Notes: generated by a model not told the origin, from the sequence alone. A stretch of 64,000 nt of DNA from Micropruina sonneratiae (GCF_025972045.1 NZ_JAPDHX010000005.1:301274-365273); one strand, 5' to 3'. Positions 52,282 to 60,365 are shown, counted from the first letter of the stretch. A program made the numbers and translations.

Positions 52282-53156
52282 GCCAGCATTGCCCGCACCT
52301 GATCGATCAGGGTCTCCGGGTGCTCAGTCAACTGCTTCCAGGTGTAACGCAGGACGCGGTACCCGCCCAGCACCAATGCGTTCTGCCGCCGGCGATCTGC
52401 CTCGAACACCTCGGCCTTGGAGTGGACGCCGTACCCGTCGAACTCCAGCACCAGTCTCGCCTGTTCGACGTACACGTCCGGGTGGAGCGTCACGCCGTCC
52501 AACGCGGCATTGGCCACCCAACCGGTGATCCTGCTCCGGCGGAGCGTGGCCTGCAGCAGTCGCTCGCCACCCGACCATGGGTTGTCGAGGCTGGTTCGCA
52601 CGATCCGGCGCCGAACTTCCTGCCCCGGGGTGCCTGCGAGCAGCGACAGGATCGCCGGCAGTTCGTCCGGCGTGACGCGTCCCTCGCGCAGGAATCGCTC
52701 GATGAGGTCGCCGGAGTCACGCGCCGCCGCCTCGACCGCCAGATAGGCGGCGGACGGGCACCGCAGCCCGCTGACCCGCACGCGGTGCGTGGCGGGGATG
52801 CGACGGCGCACCCACGACACCGACGACGCCGCGTACCGCGACTGCGCATGCGCGAGCAGGACGCGATCGCGGGGCCCGAACGGCACGCCGGTGAGCGTGC
52901 CCGCCAGCGCCGCCACGGCGTCCGCACCCCACAGCACGGACGCCGGGTAGGTGGCCAGGGCCGCCGCGCAGCGGGTCTGCCGGTTGGTCAGCAGCGTCGC
53001 GTCCACGAACGTGCCCGGCAGAACGCGCACGATCGCGCCCGACCGGACCAGGCGGTCGAAGGCGGCCCGGGACGCCCCGTGATCACGCTGGCGCAGGACG
53101 CCGTTGTTGCGTTCCATCACGGTCGTCAGGGTGATGAGGTCGTCGGTACGGTCCAC
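52239..53156 (-). CDS. AbiEi-like N-terminal / DUF559 nuclease-fold protein
   Basis: This 305-residue protein has an N-terminal winged-helix segment like AbiEi antitoxins (ITLTTVMERNNGVLRQRDHG...SGAIVRVLPGTFV) and a C-terminal DUF559 domain with PD-(D/E)XK-like residues: DVYVEQARLVLEFDGYGVHS, then RRRQNALVLGGYRVLRYTW. DUF559 is related to very-short-patch-repair-type endonucleases. No AbiEii toxin partner is adjacent. The GTG at 53156 was chosen because it starts the conserved domain. The gene lies between two copies of the same inverted-repeat unit, and its last codons are inside the left copy. Confidence 0.85.
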   Translation of the reverse strand: MDRTDDLITLTTVMERNNGVLRQRDHGASRAAFDRLVRSGAIVRVLPGTFVDATLLTNRQTRCAAALATYPASVLWGADAVAALAGTLTGVPFGPRDRVLLAHAQSRYAASSVSWVRRRIPATHRVRVSGLRCPSAAYLAVEAAARDSGDLIERFLREGRVTPDELPAILSLLAGTPGQEVRRRIVRTSLDNPWSGGERLLQATLRRSRITGWVANAALDGVTLHPDVYVEQARLVLEFDGYGVHSKAEVFEADRRRQNALVLGGYRVLRYTWKQLTEHPETLIDQVRAMLAREITSDSPAPAGG

Positions 53157-53193
53157 CGGGCCATCGCAGCACGTCGGCCACGGCCTTGGGGAG

Positions 53194-53202
53194 TTATCCA
53201 CA
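53194..53202 (+). promoter_or_regulatory. DnaA-box-like 9-mer
   Basis: A perfect TTATCCACA lies 38 bp upstream of the DUF559 gene start. Confidence 0.4.
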
Positions 53203-53232
53203 GCCCCTCATCGGCCCAGACTGCCGAGAAGG

Positions 53233-53310
53233 TCGCGAGATGACGTCACCGTTGGGCGGCCGGACGCCGTGCGCGCCTCAGCACTCCCGGACTGTGACGT
53301 AATCTCGCGA
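53233..53310 (+). repeat. Inverted-repeat hairpin unit, right copy (DUF559 cassette)
   Basis: Arms TCGCGAGATGACGTCAC (53233-53249) and GTGACGTAATCTCGCGA (53294-53310) flank a 44-bp spacer that is unrelated to the spacer of the left copy. It ends 7 bp before the PIG-V stop. Confidence 0.82.
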
Positions 53311-53316
53311 GAGCTC

Positions 53317-54687
53317 TCAGCTCGCCCAGCGTCCGGTGAAGAACAGCCAGGCCCAGAAGCACAGCGCCGCGCCTGCCACCACGAACCCAAGCACGGTCAG
53401 CAGCACGCGCAACCGGCGGCGTCCGGGCGACACGTTCCAGCCCCCCGACATGGCCTCACCGATCAGGATGTACAGGGGGAACCACAGCAGCAGCGCCCGG
53501 TTCACGCTGAGGAACCAGTACGAGCACGAGAACGCCAGCACCTGCACCCCCACCCACGACGCCTCGGCCCAGCGCCGCTTCAGCAGGCACACGACGGTGA
53601 CCAGGAGACCGATCGCCATCGAGACGATCTCAGCGCGGAACACCCACGACCATTCCGGGAAGGCCGGGTAGGCGGTCGAGGTGGCCGCCTCGATGGTGTG
53701 CTGCAACGCCACCCATGGCCAGGTGAACCCGCGCGGCCAGCCGGCCGACTGGGCGTGGTACCAGGCGAACCAGTCCCCGGTCAGCCAGAACAGGTAGCCG
53801 GCGTAGCCGGCCAGCACCGCGGCCGGCAGGGCCAGCCAGGCCAACGCCCGTCCGCTGCCGGGCGGCGGGCTCCACCGGCGACGATGCGCGCCCGCCTCGC
53901 CGGATTGCGTCCGGCCCGGCCACACCGGGCCTTGCGCCGACCCGCGCAGCGACGCCCAGCGCAGCGCCAGCCACTGCCTCAGGTCCGCCCCGCGACCGCC
54001 GGCCTGCTGCGGCCAGTCGTCGCGGTACGGCCACGTCCAGCGCTGACCGGGCGCCGCCAGCGCGCCGGCCGCCGGCCGGACGCCTGGCGCTGACCCCCGG
54101 GCCCCGCGTGAGGTCAGCGCCAGGATTGCCAGCGCCCCGAGCAGGAACAGCCCCGACACCCGAAGGCTGCAGGCGATCGCCGCCAGTGAAGCGGCGGCAC
54201 CCCAGCGTCCCCGCCTGGCCCGCTCCCAGGCCCAGAAGGCGGCCGCGCAGAACGGCGCCTCGGTGTAGGGCACCAGGGTGAACACCGTTGTCGGGGCCAA
54301 CAACCAGACCACGGCCGCGATCGGGCCGCCGAGCCGGTGCAACGCCGACGCGGCGAATGCCGAGCAGACCAGCGCGAGCCCGACGCCGGCCCACAACATG
54401 GGCAGCCCCAGCGTGGCGAAGGCCCGCAGCACCAGCGGCCAGCCGGGGAAGAAGGCGATGTCGTTGCCGCCGGTGTAGCCGTGCTGGGCGATCGCGAAGT
54501 AGTGCTGGACGTCCCAGTTGGCCAGCATGTCCGAGGCCGAGCGGCCGGTGGTGACGCTCACCCACAGCGCGACCCCGACCAACAGCAGCCGGCTGAACAG
54601 CCAGGTCTGGACGACCAGCCGGCCACCGTCGCGGGCCACCGCGACGGGCGCCGGGGCGCCGGTCGGCCAGGTCGTCAGCGTCGCCAT
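53317..54687 (-). CDS. PIG-V-like mannosyltransferase, integral membrane
   Basis: This 456-residue polytopic protein has about ten helices and the PIG-V-type signature WDVQHYFAIAQHGYTGGNDIAFFPGWPLVLRAF after the first helix, which holds the catalytic Asp of GT-C enzymes. PIG-V homologues in actinobacteria act in polyprenyl-mannose-dependent transfer to lipoglycans or proteins. A hydrophilic insert at about 195-285 (RGARGSAPGV...HRRRWSPPPGSG) is unusual. It follows the GT87 gene by 4 bp. Confidence 0.87.
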   Translation of the reverse strand: MATLTTWPTGAPAPVAVARDGGRLVVQTWLFSRLLLVGVALWVSVTTGRSASDMLANWDVQHYFAIAQHGYTGGNDIAFFPGWPLVLRAFATLGLPMLWAGVGLALVCSAFAASALHRLGGPIAAVVWLLAPTTVFTLVPYTEAPFCAAAFWAWERARRGRWGAAASLAAIACSLRVSGLFLLGALAILALTSRGARGSAPGVRPAAGALAAPGQRWTWPYRDDWPQQAGGRGADLRQWLALRWASLRGSAQGPVWPGRTQSGEAGAHRRRWSPPPGSGRALAWLALPAAVLAGYAGYLFWLTGDWFAWYHAQSAGWPRGFTWPWVALQHTIEAATSTAYPAFPEWSWVFRAEIVSMAIGLLVTVVCLLKRRWAEASWVGVQVLAFSCSYWFLSVNRALLLWFPLYILIGEAMSGGWNVSPGRRRLRVLLTVLGFVVAGAALCFWAWLFFTGRWAS

Positions 54688-54691
54688 CGGC

Positions 54692-56050
54692 TCACCGCAG
54701 CCAGGGCACGTAGCGCCGCATCCACGGCGCGTCGGGAGCCTCGTCGAGGACGCCTCCGTCGGGATCGTCGAGACGCTTCGGCGCCGCCGCGTGCCTGCTG
54801 TTCCACTGCGGGTTACGGACCGGGTCGAACTCGGGTTGCACGATGTCGCGGACCACCAGCCCGGCGATCCACAGCTGGACGCCGATGCGCACCATGATCG
54901 AGGCGATGTATAGCCCGTCGCCGCCCGAGCCCGACGACAGCGTGCCGTCCAGGTGCGCCCAGATCGCCATGAAGTACAGCCCTTCGGCGACCCCGAAGAT
55001 CACCCAGTCGCGCCACCGCGGCCGGGCCATCACCACGAACGGCAGCAGCCACAGCACGTACTGCGGCGAGTAGACCTTGTTCACCACCAGGAACAACACC
55101 ATCAGCAGCAGGAAGCCTTGCGACAGGCGCGGACGCCGCGGCGCGAGCAGCAGCAACGCACAGATCGCAGCCGTCCCGACCACCATCCAGAGGGTCTGCG
55201 CCGAGGACGCGTCGTCGACCGGGTGACCGGCCAGGCTGAGCGCGTACCACAACGAACCCAGGTCGGCACCACGGTCGACGTTGAAGGTCCAGAAGTACAG
55301 CCAGCCGGACGGAGTCATCAGGTACACGGGCAGGTTGACCGCGAGCCAGGCGGCCGCCGCCGCGCCCAGCGACGTCCAGAACGCCCGCAACCGCCCGCTG
55401 CGGAAGCACAGCACCGCGAGCGGGACGAACACCAGCAGCGGGTAGAGCTTGGCGGCCACGCCCAGGCCCCACCACACCCCGGCCCAGCCCGGGCGCCGGC
55501 GCGACCAGGCCAGGACGCCGAGCGCGGTGAACGCCAGCACCATGAAGTCCCAGTTGATCAGTCCGGTGGTGATCACCGCGGGCGCCGCCGCGATCATCAT
55601 CGCGTCCCACGGCCGCGACAGCCGCAGGTGCGCCCAGAGCACGACCAGGAAGAAGCCGAACAGCAGCACCGCGTTCACGCCGACGAACAGTGCCGCCGCA
55701 TGCTGGACGGCCGAATCGGGGACGTCGGGGCCGACCTGACCGCCGAGCAGCACCGTGATCCGGCGGGCCAGATCCATCAGCGCCCCGGTCAGCACCGGAT
55801 ACTCGACGTCGGCGGAGATGAACGGGATCTTCCCGTCGGCGATGCCGCGCGCGTAGAACAGCGGGCCGATGTCGCTGTAGCACATCGCCTTGTAGACCGA
55901 CGCGCCGAGCTGGCAGGGCAGCTGGCGCAGCATCAGCACCAGATACGACACGGTGCCGGCCAGGAACACCCACGGCTGCGGGTTGAACCACAGCCCCGCC
56001 GCCTCGGCCCGTTGACCCATCCGGCCACCGAGCACGCGCTGATCGGTCAT
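54692..56050 (-). CDS. GT87-family (DUF2029) glycosyltransferase, integral membrane
   Basis: This 452-residue polytopic protein has about twelve helices and the GT87 pattern CYSDIGPLFYARGIADGKIPFISADVEYPVLTGALMD, in which the conserved D(V)EYPVLTG is the acceptor-side motif. Mycobacterial relatives (PimE, Rv0051-like) use polyprenyl-phospho-mannose. Its ATG overlaps the stop of the PBP gene by 4 bp (ATGA). In M. tuberculosis the equivalent gene also follows ponA1. Confidence 0.9.
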   Translation of the reverse strand: MTDQRVLGGRMGQRAEAAGLWFNPQPWVFLAGTVSYLVLMLRQLPCQLGASVYKAMCYSDIGPLFYARGIADGKIPFISADVEYPVLTGALMDLARRITVLLGGQVGPDVPDSAVQHAAALFVGVNAVLLFGFFLVVLWAHLRLSRPWDAMMIAAAPAVITTGLINWDFMVLAFTALGVLAWSRRRPGWAGVWWGLGVAAKLYPLLVFVPLAVLCFRSGRLRAFWTSLGAAAAAWLAVNLPVYLMTPSGWLYFWTFNVDRGADLGSLWYALSLAGHPVDDASSAQTLWMVVGTAAICALLLLAPRRPRLSQGFLLLMVLFLVVNKVYSPQYVLWLLPFVVMARPRWRDWVIFGVAEGLYFMAIWAHLDGTLSSGSGGDGLYIASIMVRIGVQLWIAGLVVRDIVQPEFDPVRNPQWNSRHAAAPKRLDDPDGGVLDEAPDAPWMRRYVPWLR

Positions 56051-58227
56051 CGAGTCGTGCGGGTCGGCCGCGACGTGGGCTCGTCCGTCGCCCCGCCGGT
56101 CGGCTCGGTGCTGGGTTCGTCGGTCGGTTCGTCGGTGGGTTCGGTGCTGGGCTCGTCGGTGGGCTCGGTGGTCGCCGTCTCGGTCGGCTCGGCGGTCTCC
56201 GACCTGGTCGGCGTGGCCGTCGCGGTCCGGGTGGCCGGGGGGACGCTCGGGCTCTGGGTCGACACCCGGTGCGTCGGGCCGTCGAAGGGGACGTCGTCCA
56301 GGCCCCGCTGGGCGACCTGCATGTAGGCCATCCAGGTGCTCAGCGGCGGGCCCGAGCCGAAGAAGCCCGGGTAGTAGTCGTTGAGGTCACCGGTGCCCTC
56401 GTCGCCCGCCACATACATCACGGCGGTGGCGATCTGCTTGGTCATGCCCACGAACCAGCAGGCGGTGGTCTTCGAGCCGCCGGCGGCGTCCCGGATGTAG
56501 TAGGTGCCGGTCTTGCCGGCGATCGGGAAGCCCATGCTGCCGGCGCGCGAGGCGGTACCGTCCTGAACCACGTTGGTCAGGGCGTAGGCGACGTCGTTGG
56601 CGACGTCGGCGTCGATGGCCTGTTCGGGCTTGACACTCGACCGGTAGATCACCGCGCCCGAGGCGTCCTTCACCTCGTCGACCACATGAGCCTCGGCGTG
56701 CTTGCCGTCGGCGGCGAAGGTGGCGTAACCGCTGGCCTGGCTGAGCGGGCTGACCTCGGGGATGCCGAGCGGAATGCGGCTGACCGGCTCCCAGCCGGCG
56801 GCTTTCGGCAGGCCGGCCTGCTGGGCGAACTTCAGCGTCTCTTCCGGCCCGTCCTTCATCCTGCCCTCGAGGTCGACGAAGGCGGTGTTGATCGAATGGG
56901 TGGTCGCCTGCAGCAGGGTGACCGTGCCGTAGTTGGAGTTGCCCGCGTTGCGCACCGGGGTGCTCTCGCCGGGCGGGGTGAACTCCGAGCCGTTCAGCGT
57001 GTCACTGAGCGTGAAGCCCTGGCCGAGTGCCGTGCCCAGCGCGTAGGGCTTGAACGTCGAGCCCGTGGGTCGTGCCGTGGTGGCCCAGTTGCGGCTGTCC
57101 TTGACGAAGTCGGGACCGCCGTACAGCGCGATCACGGCACCGGTCTCGACGTCGACCGACGCCAGACCGGCGTGCAGGTTCTTGGCCTTCTTGCCGGTGA
57201 CCGCGACGCTGTCGGCGGTGACCTTCTGCGCCGCCTTGACCGCGGCCTCCTGCGCCTTGGCGTCGAACGTGGTGGTGATGTGCAGCCCGCCACCGGCGAT
57301 CTGCTGGTCGGTGAAGCCCTTGTCGCGCAGTTCGTCCTGCACCATGTTCAGCAGGAACCCCTTCGGGCCACCGAACTGCGAGTCGCGCTCGACCTCGGGG
57401 AACTCCGGCAGCTCGTCGTAGATCTCGGCCTTCTGGACCTCGGTCATCTTGCCCATCTCGACCAGCCCGTTGATCGTGTACTGGTAACGCTCGAGCAGGT
57501 CGGCCGCCTGCTTCTTGCCCTTGGCCGGGTCGAGGTTGCCGGGGTTGTTGACGATCGAGGTGAGCACGATGGCCTCGGGATCGGTCAGCTTCGCCGCGGG
57601 CTTGCCGAAGAACGCCTGGGACGCAGCCTCGATGCCGTAGGCGCCGCGACCGAAGTACACCGTGTTCAGGTAGCCCTCGAGGATCTGCTCCTTGGACAGC
57701 TCGTTGCCCATCTTGGCCGCCAGCAGGATCTCGGTGAACTTGCGGCTGAAGCTCTTGTCCTGGGTCAGGTAGAGCACCTTGATGTACTGCTGGGTGATGG
57801 TCGAGCCACCCACCACGTCCTCGCCACGCATCACCGAGATGACGGCGCGGACCATGCCTGGGATAGAGACGCCCGGATCGGTCCAGAAGGTGCGGTTCTC
57901 GCCGGCGACGATAGCGTCCTTCACGTTCTGCGGGATCTCGTCGTAGGCCAGGCTCTGCCGGTTCTGGATCTGGTAGCTGCCGATCGTCTCCTTGCCGTCG
58001 TTGTAGTAGACGAAGGAGGTGTTGGTCTGGAAGTCGGCGTTGGGGTCGGGCAGCTGCACCGTCGCGTAGGCGACCCCGAGCACTGTGCCGCCGGCGACCA
58101 TCAGCGCCAGCACGGTGATGCCGAACCAGGTGAAGAATCGGCGCCAGCCGCTGCTGCGCTTGCGGGAACCCTTGGCGGTCTTCGTGGTGTCGGTCGGCCC
58201 GGAATCGGGTTGTGCGGCCTCAGCCAT
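56047..58227 (-). CDS. ponA: Class A penicillin-binding protein (transglycosylase/transpeptidase)
   Basis: This 726-residue peptidoglycan synthase has a cytosolic tail, one helix (residues 33-55) and a GT51 domain (about 80-260: AGENRTFWTDPGVS with the catalytic Glu, GGSTITQQYIK, KEQILEGYLNTVYFGRGAYGIEAAS). The transpeptidase domain (about 340-610) has SxxK in TGSTFKPY, SxN in THSINTAF and KTG in IAGKTGTYY. A Thr/Pro/Glu repeat tail (EPTDEPSTEPTDEPT...) fills the last 50 residues. It is coupled by overlap to DUF5318 upstream and GT87 downstream. Confidence 0.95.
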   Translation of the reverse strand: MAEAAQPDSGPTDTTKTAKGSRKRSSGWRRFFTWFGITVLALMVAGGTVLGVAYATVQLPDPNADFQTNTSFVYYNDGKETIGSYQIQNRQSLAYDEIPQNVKDAIVAGENRTFWTDPGVSIPGMVRAVISVMRGEDVVGGSTITQQYIKVLYLTQDKSFSRKFTEILLAAKMGNELSKEQILEGYLNTVYFGRGAYGIEAASQAFFGKPAAKLTDPEAIVLTSIVNNPGNLDPAKGKKQAADLLERYQYTINGLVEMGKMTEVQKAEIYDELPEFPEVERDSQFGGPKGFLLNMVQDELRDKGFTDQQIAGGGLHITTTFDAKAQEAAVKAAQKVTADSVAVTGKKAKNLHAGLASVDVETGAVIALYGGPDFVKDSRNWATTARPTGSTFKPYALGTALGQGFTLSDTLNGSEFTPPGESTPVRNAGNSNYGTVTLLQATTHSINTAFVDLEGRMKDGPEETLKFAQQAGLPKAAGWEPVSRIPLGIPEVSPLSQASGYATFAADGKHAEAHVVDEVKDASGAVIYRSSVKPEQAIDADVANDVAYALTNVVQDGTASRAGSMGFPIAGKTGTYYIRDAAGGSKTTACWFVGMTKQIATAVMYVAGDEGTGDLNDYYPGFFGSGPPLSTWMAYMQVAQRGLDDVPFDGPTHRVSTQSPSVPPATRTATATPTRSETAEPTETATTEPTDEPSTEPTDEPTDEPSTEPTGGATDEPTSRPTRTTR

Positions 58228-58636
58228 AGATGTCCTCGACGGTGCGTTGGCGGCGCGGCGGCCGGCGCTTCACGCCGTCGCCCAGCAGGTAGGAGGTGAT
58301 CATGTGGTTCCAGCCGCAGTCGGTGCACACCTCGACCACGCACACCTTGAACTCGCCGAACTCGCTCTGCATCTCGTCGAGCTCGGCGGTGGACTTGATC
58401 CTGCCCGAGTACTGGCCGAGCTGCTCGCCGAACACGTAGTGCAGGTGCACCATCCGGGCCTCACAGATCGGGCAGCGGTCGGCGGCGTCCTCGCCGTGGT
58501 GCAGGGCCGAGCGGATCAGCATCGGGTCGGCGTCGCAGGCGTCCGAGCGGGAAAGCGTGCGCGGGGAACGCCGCAGCGCCTGCAGGGTATTGCGGCGCTG
58601 CAAGGCGTAGTCGATCACCTCGCGCTTGGACCACAT
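58220..58636 (-). CDS. DUF5318 family protein with zinc-ribbon-like cysteines
   Basis: This 138-residue actinobacterial protein has two CxxC pairs (CPICEAR near 55 and CTDCGWN near 104) that probably bind zinc. The conserved text is IDYALQRRNTLQALRRSPR, VHLHYVFGEQLGQYSGRI and WNHMITSYLLGD. The family always lies next to ponA in many actinobacteria and its role is unknown. Its stop overlaps the ponA start by 8 bp. The ATG is 7 nt after TACCCT, suggesting a leaderless start for the whole DUF5318-ponA-GT87-PIG-V operon. Confidence 0.92.
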   Translation of the reverse strand: MWSKREVIDYALQRRNTLQALRRSPRTLSRSDACDADPMLIRSALHHGEDAADRCPICEARMVHLHYVFGEQLGQYSGRIKSTAELDEMQSEFGEFKVCVVEVCTDCGWNHMITSYLLGDGVKRRPPRRQRTVEDIYG

Positions 58637-58643
58637 GGCTCCC

Positions 58644-58649
58644 AGGGTA
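58644..58649 (-). promoter_or_regulatory. -10-like box for the DUF5318-ponA operon
   Basis: TACCCT on the minus strand lies 7 nt before the ATG at 58636. No ribosome-binding site is present. Confidence 0.5.
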
Positions 58650-58786
58650 GTTGGACGGCGCCCGACGGTCGATCCTCCGCGGGACGCCCGGACGCCCGGA
58701 CGCCGGCGCGACTGGGCGTCCGCAGGCCGCGACGGCTAAGATCGGCGACGTTCCGTGCGGCGGCGTCCCGCCCGCGGACGCCGACC

Positions 58787-58862
58787 GGGGACGTGGCGCA
58801 ACTGGCAGCGCAAGACCTTTGCAAGGTCGAGGTTGAGGGTTCGAGTCCCTTCGTCTCCACCA
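58787..58862 (+). tRNA. tRNA-Ala (anticodon TGC)
   Basis: This 76-nt cloverleaf has acceptor stem GGGGACG/CGTCTCC with the alanine identity pair G3-U70, D stem GCGC/GCGC, anticodon loop TTTGCAA and T arm GAGGG-TTCGAGT-CCCTT. CCA is encoded at 58860-58862. The top pair of the anticodon stem (27-43) is A-G, a mismatch. No other RNA gene adjoins it. Confidence 0.9.
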
Positions 58863-58886
58863 GCCTCGCCGACGCCACGACCAGAC

Positions 58887-58924
58887 TGTGAGTCCGGGCA
58901 TTGAGTTCAATGTCCAGACTCACA
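58887..58924. repeat. Imperfect palindrome between tRNA-Ala and the L7/L12-like gene
   Basis: TGTGAGTC-CGGGCATTGA-GT and TCAATGTCC-A-GACTCACA form a 38-bp hairpin with one internal mismatch pair. It may terminate the tRNA transcript, but it is richer in AT than the other terminators and also resembles a REP-type element. Confidence 0.65.
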
Positions 58925-58946
58925 CTGTGGTGAATCCCCGCCGACC

Positions 58947-58952
58947 TAGGGT
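58947..58952 (+). promoter_or_regulatory. -10-like box of a leaderless transcript
   Basis: TAGGGT lies 6 nt before the ATG at 58959. Confidence 0.5.
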
Positions 58953-58958
58953 GACCGG

Positions 58959-59297
58959 ATGGCATGGTTCAGCGGCAACGACACCCCCGATCCCGGACTG
59001 GACGCCCGGGTGCGCAACCTCGAACAGCAGGTCTCCGACCTGTGGCGGGCGATCGAGGCCCTGCAGGTCGGCCCGGCCGGGCCGGGTGCGGATGCCGCGC
59101 CGGCCGGCCACCCGCCGGTCCCCCAGCAGCAGGCGCCGGGCCAGCCAGGATGGACCTCGCAGCCCGGCTCCCCAGGCTGGGACGCCGAGGCCCGCGCGCT
59201 GAAGGCGTCCGGACGGCCGATCGAGGCGATCAGGCAGGTGCGAGCCGTCACCGGCTGGGGGCTGAAGGAGGCCAAGGACTACGTCGACGGGTTGTGA
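58959..59297 (+). CDS. Ribosomal L7/L12 C-terminal-domain-like protein
   Basis: This 112-residue protein has an N-terminal coiled-coil (residues about 12-38, VRNLEQQVSDLWRAIEALQ) and a Pro/Gly/Gln linker. The C-terminal segment GRPIEAIRQVRAVTGWGLKEAKDYVDGL reproduces the factor-binding helix pair of L7/L12. It is not the ribosomal stalk gene itself, because it lacks the L12 N-terminal dimer domain. Such proteins are common in actinobacteria with unknown role. It is convergent with the PfkB gene (3 bp between). Confidence 0.82.
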   Translation: MAWFSGNDTPDPGLDARVRNLEQQVSDLWRAIEALQVGPAGPGADAAPAGHPPVPQQQAPGQPGWTSQPGSPGWDAEARALKASGRPIEAIRQVRAVTGWGLKEAKDYVDGL

Positions 59298-59300
59298 ACC

Positions 59301-60365
59301 TCAGCGCGGCTCGGGCAGGTGGGCGAAGGTGGCGATCGTCGCCTCGGCGCGGCGCACCGCCGACAACTCACCGGCCGGGATCACCTCGGACAGGAACCCG
59401 TAGTCCTCGCGCAACCGCAGGGCCTCCGGCTCACCGGTGGACGCCGACCGGCGCACCGCATTCCACCAGTCGCTGACGTCTCCCCAGCCGGGAGCGGCCA
59501 GCGCACCACCGAACTGTTGCACCGCCAGCCCCGCCGTGAGCGCGGCGAACCTTAGCCGCACCGGCAGCGGCCAGCCGGCCAGGGTGCCGGCCACCAGCGC
59601 CGCCCCGAAGCAGTCGCCGGCCCCCGTCGGATCGATCGCGGCCACCCCGACCGCGGGCACCCGGCACCACTCGCCGGACAGCGCATCGGTCGCTATCGCC
59701 CCTTGTGAACCGAGAGTCACCACCGCCAGCGGGACCAGTTCGGCGAGCAGCTCCAGCGCCTCCTCGGGGGTGCCGGTGCGGGTGTAGGCCATGGCCTCGC
59801 GGTGGTTGGGCATGAAGCAGTGACAACCCGCCAGCCGGTCGAGGATGCATCGGTCCCAGGCGCCGGTTCCGTCCCAGCCCACATCGGCGAAGACCAGAGC
59901 CCCCGACGCGCGCAGTGGCTGCCACCACGGGTCGCCGTCCAGTTCGGCGATCACCGCCCTGGCGTGTGCGCCGGCGGCCAGCAGCCCCGAGGCGGGCACC
60001 GGCGCCTCGTGGCCATGGGTCACCATCGCGCGGTCGCCGTCGTAGGCCATGGACACCGTCACCGGTGTGTGCCAACCGGGGAAGTCGGGCGACATCGAGG
60101 TGTCGACCCCCTCCTGCTCGGTCAGCACCTGCCGGCACCACTGCCCGTAGCCGTCGTCGCCGAAGCCGGCGATCAGGCCGGTGCGCAGGCCGAGTCGGGA
60201 CAACGCCACGGCCAGGTTGGCGATGCCGCCCGGCGATGAACCCATGCCTCCGGCCCACACCTCGGTTCCCGGACGCGGTGGCGTGGGCAGGTCGGTGAAC
60301 ACCACGTCGGCGAACACCATGCCGGCCACCAGCACGTCGAAATCCGGCCCCTCGGGTGCGGTCAT
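59301..60365 (-). CDS. PfkB-family carbohydrate/nucleoside kinase
   Basis: This 354-residue ribokinase-fold kinase has the N-terminal DVLVAGMVFADVVF strand and the GGIANLAVALSRLG substrate lid. The PfkB signature 2, DPTGAGDCFGAALVAG, carries the catalytic Asp. The substrate cannot be told from sequence. ATG 60365 was chosen at the start of the conserved fold. A 39-codon membrane-protein frame lies just upstream on the same strand. Confidence 0.88.
   Translation of the reverse strand: MTAPEGPDFDVLVAGMVFADVVFTDLPTPPRPGTEVWAGGMGSSPGGIANLAVALSRLGLRTGLIAGFGDDGYGQWCRQVLTEQEGVDTSMSPDFPGWHTPVTVSMAYDGDRAMVTHGHEAPVPASGLLAAGAHARAVIAELDGDPWWQPLRASGALVFADVGWDGTGAWDRCILDRLAGCHCFMPNHREAMAYTRTGTPEEALELLAELVPLAVVTLGSQGAIATDALSGEWCRVPAVGVAAIDPTGAGDCFGAALVAGTLAGWPLPVRLRFAALTAGLAVQQFGGALAAPGWGDVSDWWNAVRRSASTGEPEALRLREDYGFLSEVIPAGELSAVRRAEATIATFAHLPEPR

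Noticed and set aside
52239..53156. Type IV toxin-antitoxin (AbiE) system
   Set aside because: Only the AbiEi-like N-terminal winged helix is present and it is joined to DUF559. There is no AbiEii nucleotidyltransferase gene adjacent.
56083..56200. Repeats at the 3' end of the PBP gene considered as a separate repeat element
   Set aside because: They encode the Thr/Pro/Glu tail of the PBP in frame, a normal low-complexity cell-wall-spanning segment.
56269..58299. 676-codon plus-strand frame opposite the PBP gene
   Set aside because: It is the complement of a well-conserved class A PBP with no recognisable domain of its own.
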